Positions 1 through 6,507 of a stretch of DNA of 45,852 bases are shown one piece after another (the stretch's first letter is position 1; each line of letters starts with the position of its first letter). The position numbers were made by a program, and so were the translations under genes. Below the pieces are notes generated by a model. The model did no database searches and had not been told where the DNA came from. It saw nothing but the letters and a program-made list of their open reading frames with translations. This DNA comes from JAUXFS01 sp050329575 (GTDB lineage Bacteria; Pseudomonadota; Alphaproteobacteria; Rhodospirillales; Defluviicoccaceae): positions 1 through 45,852 of the forward strand of contig JBHJOP010000019.1 in NCBI GenBank assembly GCA_050329575.1, read 5' to 3'.

Positions 1-278
1 GTCGCGCACGCCGCCGCGGCATGGGCGGAGATCACCGACGCGAACGGGTGGGTGGCGTCGACGACGAGATCGATGTGAAGCTCTCGCAGCGCATCGACGA
101 GGCCGGCAACGCCGCCGAAGCCGCCGATGCGCACCTCGCCGGGCAGCACCGGGGTCGCCCCGAGGCGGCCGGCCAGCGAGGAGATAACCTGCAACCGGTC
201 GCCGAACATCTCGACTGCACGTTCGGCGAGCCGGGCGGCGTCAGACGTGCCGCCGAGGATCAGCAGCCGTTCAGCCAT
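1..278 (-). CDS. cobK: Precorrin-6A reductase CobK/CbiJ, N-terminal part
   Basis: The reading frame starts at ATG 278-276 and runs off the left edge, so only about 92 N-terminal residues are present. The protein opens with a Rossmann-type stretch (LLILGGTSDAARLAE) and later has VDATHPFASVISAHAA. Both are typical of the CobK/CbiJ family, which reduces the corrin ring of precorrin-6 with NADPH. Its start overlaps the end of cbiD by 8 bases, so the two are cotranscribed and probably translationally coupled. The partner fits, since both act in the middle of corrin ring synthesis. The truncation is only the window edge. Confidence 0.85.
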   Translation of the reverse strand, partial: MAERLLILGGTSDAARLAERAVEMFGDRLQVISSLAGRLGATPVLPGEVRIGGFGGVAGLVDALRELHIDLVVDATHPFASVISAHAAAACA

Positions 279-1368
279 CGGGTCCGGCGCGACCGACCAG
301 CCGGCCCTGGCGGTCGAACACCGTCACCTCGATGCGGGTGGCTTCGGAAACGGCGGCCAGCGCCACCTTGCGCGCGTCCGCCGCCACCGCGTCGGCAAGC
401 GGCAGGCTGCGGGTCTCGGCGAGGACCAGCACCTGGGCGGCGGTATTGGCGTCGCGCGCCTCGGCGACCGTCTCCGCCGGCGCGCCGATCGATGCGAGCA
501 GCGACGCCAGCCGGTCCATGTCGACCTGCGACTTCGACGAATGCAGGAACAGGTGCCCTTGCGCGAGCTTGACCATCTTGGCGAAGCCGCCGGCGATGGT
601 CAGCAGCGGCAGCGGATGGGTGCGCAGATACTTGAGGGTGCCGCCGACGAAATCGCCCATGTCGAGCAGCGCCGCGTCGGGCAGTCGGTAATGGGCCTTG
701 ACCGCCGCCTCGGAGGTCTTGCCGGTGGCGGCGGCAACGTGGGCGAGGCCGAGCGCACGGGCGACGTCGACGCCGCGGTGGATGGAATGGATCCAGGCCG
801 CGCACGAGAACGGCACCACGACGCCGGTGGTGCCGAGCACCGACAGCCCGCCGACGATGCCGAGCCGGCCGTTGAGGGTCTTCGCGGCCAGAACCTCGCC
901 GCCGGGGATGGCGATCGTCACCGCGACGTCACCGGCGGCGTCGAGCTCCTCGGCAACGGTGCGAATCGCATCGGCGATCATCTGCCGCGGCGCCGGATTG
1001 ATCGCCGGCTCGCCGACCGGCAGAGGCAGCCCCGGCAGGGTGACGATGCCGACCCCTTCGCCGGCATGGAAGGTGACGCCGCTCCCCCGCGGGCCGGCGT
1101 GGACGGTGACGACGACTTCGGAGCCGTGGGTGACGTCGGGGTCGTCGCCGGCGTCCTTGATCACGCCGGCGCTGGCGCGGCCGTCGCCCAGCACCCCGCG
1201 CGCCAGCGGCAGCGTCAACCGGCCGCCGCGCGGCAGCGCCACCGTCACCGGATCGGGGAAGGTACCGGTGAGCAGCGCCCGATAGGCCGCGGCGGCGGCA
1301 GCGGTCGCGCACGCCCCGGTCGTCCAGCCCTTGCGTAGCGGGCCCGCCGGCCTGTCGGCATCCATCAT
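271..1368 (-). CDS. cbiD: Cobalt-precorrin-5B (C1)-methyltransferase CbiD
   Basis: This 365-residue protein matches the CbiD family in length. It carries the diagnostic N-terminal signature GWTTGACATAAAAAA (about residues 14-28) and glycine-rich segments through the middle (GGEVLAAKTLNGRLGIVGG). CbiD methylates C1 of the corrin ring in the cobalt-early (anaerobic) pathway, and some alphaproteobacteria use it within otherwise CobX-type pathways. Two ATG codons in tandem begin the frame; I took the first. It lies upstream of cobK with an 8-base overlap and is divergent from the plus-strand TauE-Sco-cobB run, which contains another corrin gene. The rest of the pathway presumably lies left of the window. 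Confidence 0.92.
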   Translation of the reverse strand: MMDADRPAGPLRKGWTTGACATAAAAAAYRALLTGTFPDPVTVALPRGGRLTLPLARGVLGDGRASAGVIKDAGDDPDVTHGSEVVVTVHAGPRGSGVTFHAGEGVGIVTLPGLPLPVGEPAINPAPRQMIADAIRTVAEELDAAGDVAVTIAIPGGEVLAAKTLNGRLGIVGGLSVLGTTGVVVPFSCAAWIHSIHRGVDVARALGLAHVAAATGKTSEAAVKAHYRLPDAALLDMGDFVGGTLKYLRTHPLPLLTIAGGFAKMVKLAQGHLFLHSSKSQVDMDRLASLLASIGAPAETVAEARDANTAAQVLVLAETRSLPLADAVAADARKVALAAVSEATRIEVTVFDRQGRLVGRAGPDG

Positions 1369-1400
1369 CCCACTGTAGCGCCATCGGCCGGCCCGGCAAC

Positions 1401-1429
1401 TTGCGGATTCCGGTTCACGCCTCTATACC
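1401..1429 (+). promoter_or_regulatory. Candidate sigma-70 promoter for the TauE-Sco-cobB run
   Basis: TTGCGG at 1401-1406 and TATACC at 1424-1429 are separated by 17 bases, in the gap between divergent cbiD and the TauE/SafE gene. An AT-richer patch follows at 1431-1449. The match is moderate and no start site has been mapped. Confidence 0.4.
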
Positions 1430-1461
1430 TGGAAAAGCTAATATAGGGATCGGTCGGCGGT

Positions 1462-1490
1462 CGCCGCCCCGACCGCCGCCCCGACCGCCG
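1462..1490 (+). repeat. 12-bp direct repeat in the 5' leader
   Basis: The unit cgccgccccgac occurs twice back to back (1462-1473 and 1474-1485), followed by a partial third copy. Together with cggtcgg just upstream (1451-1457) it can form a GC-rich stem-loop in the untranslated leader of the TauE/SafE gene, about 20-45 bases before its start codon. Confidence 0.5.
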
Positions 1491-1507
1491 CAGATGGCGA
1501 AGGCACC

Positions 1508-2278
1508 GTGGATCAGGACCTGCTGCTTCTCCGACTGCTCGATGCCGGCTTCGCCCAATGCGGGGCGGTGGCGCTCGCGCACGGCGATCTGATAACCAGT
1601 CTGTTCGTTGCCGGCTTGCTCGGCAGTGCGACCCATTGCATCGGCATGTGCGGCCCCTTCGTGCTGGCCCAGACCTCGGCACGGCTGGAGGCGTGCCCGG
1701 CGGCGGAGATGCGCGAGTTTCATCGTCTCGCCGGCGCGGCGCTGGTGCCCTATCACCTCGGCCGGGCGACCACTTACGCCGGCCTTGGCGTCCTCGCTGC
1801 GGCGGTCGCCAGCGGCATTATCGCCGTGACCGGGCTGCGGTGGCTGTCGGCGGTGCTGCTGCTGCTGGCGGCGTTGTTCTTTCTCGGTTACGCTCTCAGC
1901 CGGTGGCGGGTGACGATACGCTGGTTGTCGTCGGGCGGCGGCTCGTGGTGGTCGCGCGAGATCGGCAGCCGGGTGCGGCCGTTGTTCGATCGGCCGGTCG
2001 GGATCCGCGGCTATGTGCTCGGCGTCGCGCTCGGGTTTCTGCCATGCGGCCTGCTTTATGGGGCTCTGGCCGCCGCCGCCGCCAGCGGCGAGGCGCTGGC
2101 CGGTGGGTTGGCGATGATCGCCTTCGCCGCCGGCACCGTTCCGGCGCTGCTTGCCGTCGGCTTGGCCGGACACGTCGCCGGCCGCCATTGGCAAGGCGTC
2201 ATCGTACGGGCGACGTCGGTGCTGATGGTGGTCAATGCCGGGGCGCTTTCCTATCTCGCATGGCGCATCATCGCCTGA
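1508..2278 (+). CDS. TauE/SafE-type (DsbD_2) membrane protein
   Basis: A polytopic inner-membrane protein of 256 residues. It has two conserved cysteine-bearing motifs, HCIGMCGP near residue 45 and LGFLPCGLLYG near residue 178, typical of the PF13386-type 'sulfite exporter TauE/SafE' group. Members of that group often lie beside cytochrome oxidase and copper genes. The start is GTG 1508, with an AAGG-type site just upstream; the next in-frame Met lies well inside the first membrane segment. Sco1/SenC begins 23 bases after the stop, so a role in copper handling or cytochrome oxidase maturation is inferred from position. The substrate is not known, and the sulfite-export name should not be taken literally. 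Confidence 0.8.
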   Translation: MDQDLLLLRLLDAGFAQCGAVALAHGDLITSLFVAGLLGSATHCIGMCGPFVLAQTSARLEACPAAEMREFHRLAGAALVPYHLGRATTYAGLGVLAAAVASGIIAVTGLRWLSAVLLLLAALFFLGYALSRWRVTIRWLSSGGGSWWSREIGSRVRPLFDRPVGIRGYVLGVALGFLPCGLLYGALAAAAASGEALAGGLAMIAFAAGTVPALLAVGLAGHVAGRHWQGVIVRATSVLMVVNAGALSYLAWRIIA

Positions 2279-2301
2279 TCATCGGTCGGAGGAGGGAAAT
2301 C

Positions 2302-2967
2302 GTGAATCACAAGGGATCTGAGGCCGCCCGGTCGAGCCTGACGCGGACCAGCGGGATTGCCCTCGGCTCGGCGGTTGCAGCACTCGTCGTCATCGCCTTT
2401 CTCGCCGGCCGGATGTACTTCGACGGTCCGGGCAGGATGGTCGAGGACGCCGCAATTACGCCGTCGCCTGCCATCGGCGGGCCGTTTACCCTGGTCGATC
2501 AGAACGGGGTCGCGGTCAGCGATACCGATTTCCGCGGCCGCTTCATGCTGGTCTTCTTCGGCTACACCTACTGCCCCGACATCTGCCCGACCGGGCTCGG
2601 CCGCAACTCCGACGCCCTCGACCTGCTTGGCAAGGCGGCGGACCGGGTGGTGCCGATCTTCGTCACCGTCGACCCCGAACGGGACACCGTCGAGCAGATC
2701 AGGAGCTATGCCGACTTCTTCCACCCGCGACTGGTGGCGCTGACAGGCACACCCGAACAGATCGCCGCGGTCGCGAAATCCTATCGGGTCTACTACGCCA
2801 AGGCGATGGAGGAGGGCCGCGCCCCCGAGGACTACCTGATCGACCATTCCTCGATCACCTACGTGATGGGGCCGGACGGCCGCTTCCTCGGCCATTTCGG
2901 GCACGACGTCAGCCCCGAGCGGATGGCCGACCGGCTCGCCAGGATCATCGCCGAGGCCGGCGCTTGA
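2302..2967 (+). CDS. Sco1/SenC copper chaperone
   Basis: A 221-residue protein with an N-terminal membrane anchor (about residues 19-36) and a thioredoxin-fold domain facing the periplasm. It has the copper-binding pair C91 and C95 (YCPDICP) and the distal ligand H182 (DHSSITYVM), so the full Sco ligand set is present. The family delivers Cu or controls the thiol state of CuA in cytochrome c oxidase. I chose GTG 2302 because a strong ribosome site (GGAGGAGG near 2287-2296) sits directly upstream; the frame is open further 5' but over the TauE gene. The stop overlaps the start of cobB by TTGA. No oxidase subunit gene is in the window. Confidence 0.9.
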   Translation: MNHKGSEAARSSLTRTSGIALGSAVAALVVIAFLAGRMYFDGPGRMVEDAAITPSPAIGGPFTLVDQNGVAVSDTDFRGRFMLVFFGYTYCPDICPTGLGRNSDALDLLGKAADRVVPIFVTVDPERDTVEQIRSYADFFHPRLVALTGTPEQIAAVAKSYRVYYAKAMEEGRAPEDYLIDHSSITYVMGPDGRFLGHFGHDVSPERMADRLARIIAEAGA

Positions 2968-4292
2968 AGGGCGGCGTGATCGTCGCCGCCCCGGCGTCCG
3001 GCAGCGGCAAGACGGTCTTCACCCTCGGCCTCGTGCGCCACTTGGCACGCAGCGGCGTCGCCGTCGCCTCGGCGAAGACCGGCCCCGACTACATCGATCC
3101 GGCGTTCCACTCCGCCGCCAGCGGCCGGCCGTGCCTCAACCTCGATCCGTGGGCGATGCGACCCTCGACCCTCGTCTCGGCCGCCCTGCAGCTGGCGGCC
3201 TCCGCCGAGATCGTTGTCTGCGAGGGGGTGATGGGTCTGTTCGACGGCGCGACGGCGAGCGAGGGATCGACCGCCGACCTGGCGATGCTGACCGGCTGGC
3301 CGGTGATGCTGGTGGTCGACGCCCACGCCCAGGCGGCCTCGGCGGCGGCGGTGGTCGGCGGCTTCGCCCATCACCGGCCGGGGCTCGGAATCGCCGGCGT
3401 GGTGTTCAACCGGGTCGGCAGCGACCGTCATGGCGCCATTCTCCGCGAGGCCTGCGCCCTGTCGCTGCCTCGGATCCCGGTTCTCGGCTGTCTGCCGCGC
3501 ACCGACGGCCTGGTCCTGCCGGAGCGGCATCTCGGCTTGGTGCAAGCGATCGAGCATCCCGGACTCGATGCCTTTCTCGATCACGCCGCCGATCTCGTGG
3601 CCGAGCATGTCGACCTCGCGGGACTGCGTGCGGTCGCCGGCCGGGCACCGTCCGCCCCGGCTTCGGCGACGGCCGCCCGCCCGCTGCCGCCCCTCGGACA
3701 GCGGATCGCGGTCGCCGATGACCCGGCGTTCGCCTTCCGCTATCCGCTGGTGATCGACGGCTGGCGAGCCGCCGGGGCCGAGATCCTGCCATTCTCGCCG
3801 CTCGGCGACCAGCCGCCGGCCGCCGATGCCGATGCCGTCTATCTGCCGGGCGGCTATCCGGAACTGCACGTTGGTACCCTCGCCGCCAACCGGCGGTTCC
3901 TCGACGGCCTTCGCGCCCGCGCCGCCGCCGGGGCGGCGGTATTCGGCGAATGCGGCGGCTACATGGTGCTGGGGCGCGGTCTGATCGACGCCGACGGACA
4001 CGGCCACGCGATGGCCGGCCTGCTGGCGCTCGAGACCTCGTTCGCCGACCGTCGCCTGCACCTCGGCTATCGGCGGGCGGAACTCGCCGTCGACTGCCCG
4101 CTCGGTACGGCCGGGGTCCGCTTTCGGGGGCACGAGTTCCACTATGCCCGCATCGTCCGCGAGGGGCCCGGACAGCCGCTGTTCGATTGCGCCGACGCGT
4201 CCGGGCGGCCGCTGGGGACGAGCGGGCTGGTCGCGGGTTCGGTGTCCGGCTCGTTCGTCCATCTCATCGACCGGGACGACCGGGCCCCGTGA
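2964..4292 (+). CDS. cobB: Cobyrinate a,c-diamide synthase
   Basis: This 442-residue protein performs ATP-dependent amidation of the corrin a and c side chains, with glutamine as ammonia donor. The N-terminal dethiobiotin-synthetase-like domain has the P-loop GSGKT at about residues 13-17 and TGPDYIDP after it. The C-terminal class I glutamine amidotransferase domain has the nucleophile C330 in GECGGYM and the HEFHY segment. The start is TTG 2964, giving the family-typical MKGGVIVAAP N-terminus and a 4-base overlap with the Sco gene; a GTG four codons later is the alternative. Its place after copper genes, opposite cbiD/cobK, makes this a split corrin locus. Confidence 0.92.
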   Translation: MKGGVIVAAPASGSGKTVFTLGLVRHLARSGVAVASAKTGPDYIDPAFHSAASGRPCLNLDPWAMRPSTLVSAALQLAASAEIVVCEGVMGLFDGATASEGSTADLAMLTGWPVMLVVDAHAQAASAAAVVGGFAHHRPGLGIAGVVFNRVGSDRHGAILREACALSLPRIPVLGCLPRTDGLVLPERHLGLVQAIEHPGLDAFLDHAADLVAEHVDLAGLRAVAGRAPSAPASATAARPLPPLGQRIAVADDPAFAFRYPLVIDGWRAAGAEILPFSPLGDQPPAADADAVYLPGGYPELHVGTLAANRRFLDGLRARAAAGAAVFGECGGYMVLGRGLIDADGHGHAMAGLLALETSFADRRLHLGYRRAELAVDCPLGTAGVRFRGHEFHYARIVREGPGQPLFDCADASGRPLGTSGLVAGSVSGSFVHLIDRDDRAP

Positions 4293-4350
4293 AGGCGGCT
4301 GTTGACGCTCGCCGGGAAAACCGGTGACACTTGAACGAGGAGAACGCCCG

Positions 4351-4815
4351 ATGCCCGATCTGCCGCCGGCCGAAACCGTGACCGATCGCCCGTTCTGGCA
4401 ACACAAGCGGCTGGCCGAGATGACCCGGGACGAATGGGAAGCGCTCTGCGACGGCTGCGGCAAGTGTTGCCTCGAAAAGCTCGAGGACGTCGCCACCGGC
4501 GAGATCATCCACACCGATGTCGCCTGCCGACTGCTCGACGTCCACAGCTGCCGCTGCAGCCGCTACGCGACCCGCCATCGCTGGGTGGCCAATTGCGAGA
4601 CCCTGGATGCCGTCAACGTCCATCGGTTCCACTGGCTGCCGTCGTCATGCGCCTACCGGTTGCTCGCCGAGGGCCGCGAACTGCCGTGGTGGCACCCGCT
4701 GGTTTCCGGAGATCCGGACCTGGTCCATGTCGTCGGTGCCTCGGTGCGCGGCAGGGCGGTGCCGGAGAAACGGGCCGGACCGCTGGAGCATCACATCGTG
4801 ACCTGGTCGGGCTGA
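4351..4815 (+). CDS. YcgN-like (UPF0260) cysteine-cluster protein
   Basis: A 154-residue cytosolic protein. Near the N-terminus is CDGCGKCCLEKL, followed by further cysteines in HSCRCSRYATRH. That arrangement is the CxxCxxCC-type cluster of the YkgJ/YcgN families, probably a metal or Fe-S site. Its cellular role is not established. The ATG at 4351 is preferred because GAGGAGA at 4337-4343 is correctly spaced; an upstream in-frame GTG (4324) has no such site. It follows cobB by 58 bases on the same strand. Confidence 0.85.
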   Translation: MPDLPPAETVTDRPFWQHKRLAEMTRDEWEALCDGCGKCCLEKLEDVATGEIIHTDVACRLLDVHSCRCSRYATRHRWVANCETLDAVNVHRFHWLPSSCAYRLLAEGRELPWWHPLVSGDPDLVHVVGASVRGRAVPEKRAGPLEHHIVTWSG

Positions 4816-4840
4816 GCGGCGACCGGGGGAGGGGGGACTG

Positions 4841-5761
4841 ATGGGCTCGTCCGTCGAAGGCGTGGTCGCCGCGGTGCTGACGCCGCTGGACGCCGACCTG
4901 GCGCCCGACCGGGCGGCGATGGTGCGCCATTGCCGCTGGCTGCGCGATCACGGCTGCGACGGCCTGTCGGTGCTGGGGACCACGGGCGAGGCCAACTCGT
5001 TCTCCGTGGACGAGCGGGAGCGGGTGCTCGAGGCTCTGATCGAGGACGGCATCCCGGGCACCGTGCTGCTTCCGGGCACCGGCTGCTGCGCGCTCACCGA
5101 CACCGTGCGCCTGACCCGCAAGGCGTTGGAGTTGGGCGTCGCCGGCGTCCTGATGCTGCCGCCCTTCTACTACAAGAACGTCAGCGACGACGGCCTGTTC
5201 GCGTCTTATGCCGAGGTCGTCGAGCGCATCGGCGATCCGCGGCTCAGGATCTATCTCTACCAGTTCCCGCAGATGTCGGGGGTGTTCCTCGGGCACGAAC
5301 TGATCGACCGGCTGCTCAAGCGCTATCCGGGCGTGATCGCCGGGATCAAGGACAGCTCCGGCGACGTCGCCGCGATGATCCGCAATGCCCGCTCGTTTCC
5401 CGGCCTTGCCGTGTTCAGCGGCTCCGACGAGTTCCTGCTGCCGTTGCTGCAGAACGGCGGCGCCGGATGCATCACCGCGCTCGCCAACGTCGCCGCCTCT
5501 CTCGCCGCCGAAGTGGTTTTCGCGTGGCGGCAAGGCGACCACGACCGGGCGGCGACCGCGCAGGTCCGGTTGACGGCGGTGCGCAACGCCGTTTCGGCCT
5601 TGCCGTTGACCGCGGCGCTGAAGGAGATGATGGCTCGCCACGCCGGCGACGACGGCTGGCGCCGGGTGCGGCCGCCGTTGACGGAACTCGCCGCCACCGG
5701 CGCCACCGACCTGTTCATCACCCTGGACAGCCTTCGGTTCAGTCCGCCGCCCGCACCATGA
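4841..5761 (+). CDS. Dihydrodipicolinate-synthase-family aldolase
   Basis: A class I (Schiff-base) aldolase of 306 residues with the DapA/NAL fold. The pyruvate-binding GTTGE motif is at residues 46-50, the tyrosine region reads YLYQFPQMSG, and the lysine is in GIKDSSGD. The usual YN-P pattern of true DapA is replaced by YQFPQ, so the substrate may be another 2-keto acid aldol. This could be a sugar-acid or keto-acid aldolase rather than the lysine-pathway enzyme, although lysine genes lie nearby on the other strand. A GGGGGAGGGGGG tract precedes the ATG. The end overlaps the next gene by ATGA. Confidence 0.8.
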   Translation: MGSSVEGVVAAVLTPLDADLAPDRAAMVRHCRWLRDHGCDGLSVLGTTGEANSFSVDERERVLEALIEDGIPGTVLLPGTGCCALTDTVRLTRKALELGVAGVLMLPPFYYKNVSDDGLFASYAEVVERIGDPRLRIYLYQFPQMSGVFLGHELIDRLLKRYPGVIAGIKDSSGDVAAMIRNARSFPGLAVFSGSDEFLLPLLQNGGAGCITALANVAASLAAEVVFAWRQGDHDRAATAQVRLTAVRNAVSALPLTAALKEMMARHAGDDGWRRVRPPLTELAATGATDLFITLDSLRFSPPPAP

Positions 5762-6495
5762 CGAACTCGCCGGCGCGGAGGAGCCGAAGCCCTCGGTCGA
5801 ACGAGCGGACGACGATCCTGGAGCTTGATGGTCGCGCCGTGCCGCTCACCGTCCGCCGCCACCCGCGGGCGCGGCGAATCGTTCTCCGCCTTGCGACCTC
5901 GGGCGGCGGTGCGGTGGCGACGATCCCCGCGGGGGCGTCGTTCGAGGATGGGGTTGCGCTGGCCGTCGCCCACGCCGGCTGGATCCTAGGCCGGCTGGCG
6001 GCGGTCCCGGCGCGGGTGCCGTTCGCCGCCGGCGCGGTGCTGCCGTTCCTCGGCCACGATCATCGCCTCCGCCACCACGCGCGCAGCGTTCCCGCGGTTC
6101 GCCGCGAAGAGGGCGAGATCATCGTCGCCGGCCGCGCGGAAGATCTGCCGCGCCGGGTCGGCGACTGGCTGCGTCGCCAGGCGCGGAGCGAGATCGGCCC
6201 CCGCGTCGACGACAAGGCGGCGGCGCTCGGCCGCACCCCCGGGCGGATCACCGTCCGCGATCCCCGCTCGCGCTGGGGCTCGTGCTCGGCGGCCGGCAAC
6301 CTGTCGTTTTCGTGGCGGCTGGTGATGGCGCCGGCCTTGGTCCTCGACTACGTCGTCGCCCACGAGGTCGCCCACCTCGCCCATCGCGACCATGGTCCGC
6401 GCTTCTGGCACACGGTGGCCGGCCTGACCGAGGACATGGACGAGGGCCGTGCCTGGCTCAGCCGGCACGGCCGCGGTCTGCATCGCTACGGCTGA
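5758..6495 (+). CDS. YgjP-like metal-dependent hydrolase (M48/DUF45)
   Basis: A 245-residue protein whose C-terminal half contains RWGSCS and then the zinc site HEVAHLAHRDHGPRFW with H202, E203 and H206. This is the signature of the YgjP/DUF45 group of predicted metallopeptidases. No signal peptide or membrane segment is visible, so it should be cytosolic. The start ATG 5758 overlaps the aldolase stop by 4 bases; the frame is open further upstream, but that would run through the aldolase gene. The physiological substrate is unknown for the family. Confidence 0.88.
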   Translation: MTNSPARRSRSPRSNERTTILELDGRAVPLTVRRHPRARRIVLRLATSGGGAVATIPAGASFEDGVALAVAHAGWILGRLAAVPARVPFAAGAVLPFLGHDHRLRHHARSVPAVRREEGEIIVAGRAEDLPRRVGDWLRRQARSEIGPRVDDKAAALGRTPGRITVRDPRSRWGSCSAAGNLSFSWRLVMAPALVLDYVVAHEVAHLAHRDHGPRFWHTVAGLTEDMDEGRAWLSRHGRGLHRYG

Positions 6496-6507
6496 CGCGA
6501 CTGTGCC

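Noticed and set aside
1369..1507. Possible cobalamin riboswitch between cbiD and the TauE gene
   Set aside because: I found no B12-box-like core (GCCACTG type) on either strand in this short gap.
2859..4514. Long open frame (551 codons) on the minus strand across cobB
   Set aside because: It lies antisense to a fully supported cobB and YcgN gene; its translation is low-complexity Arg/Gly/Asp-rich, as expected from the complement of high-GC codons.
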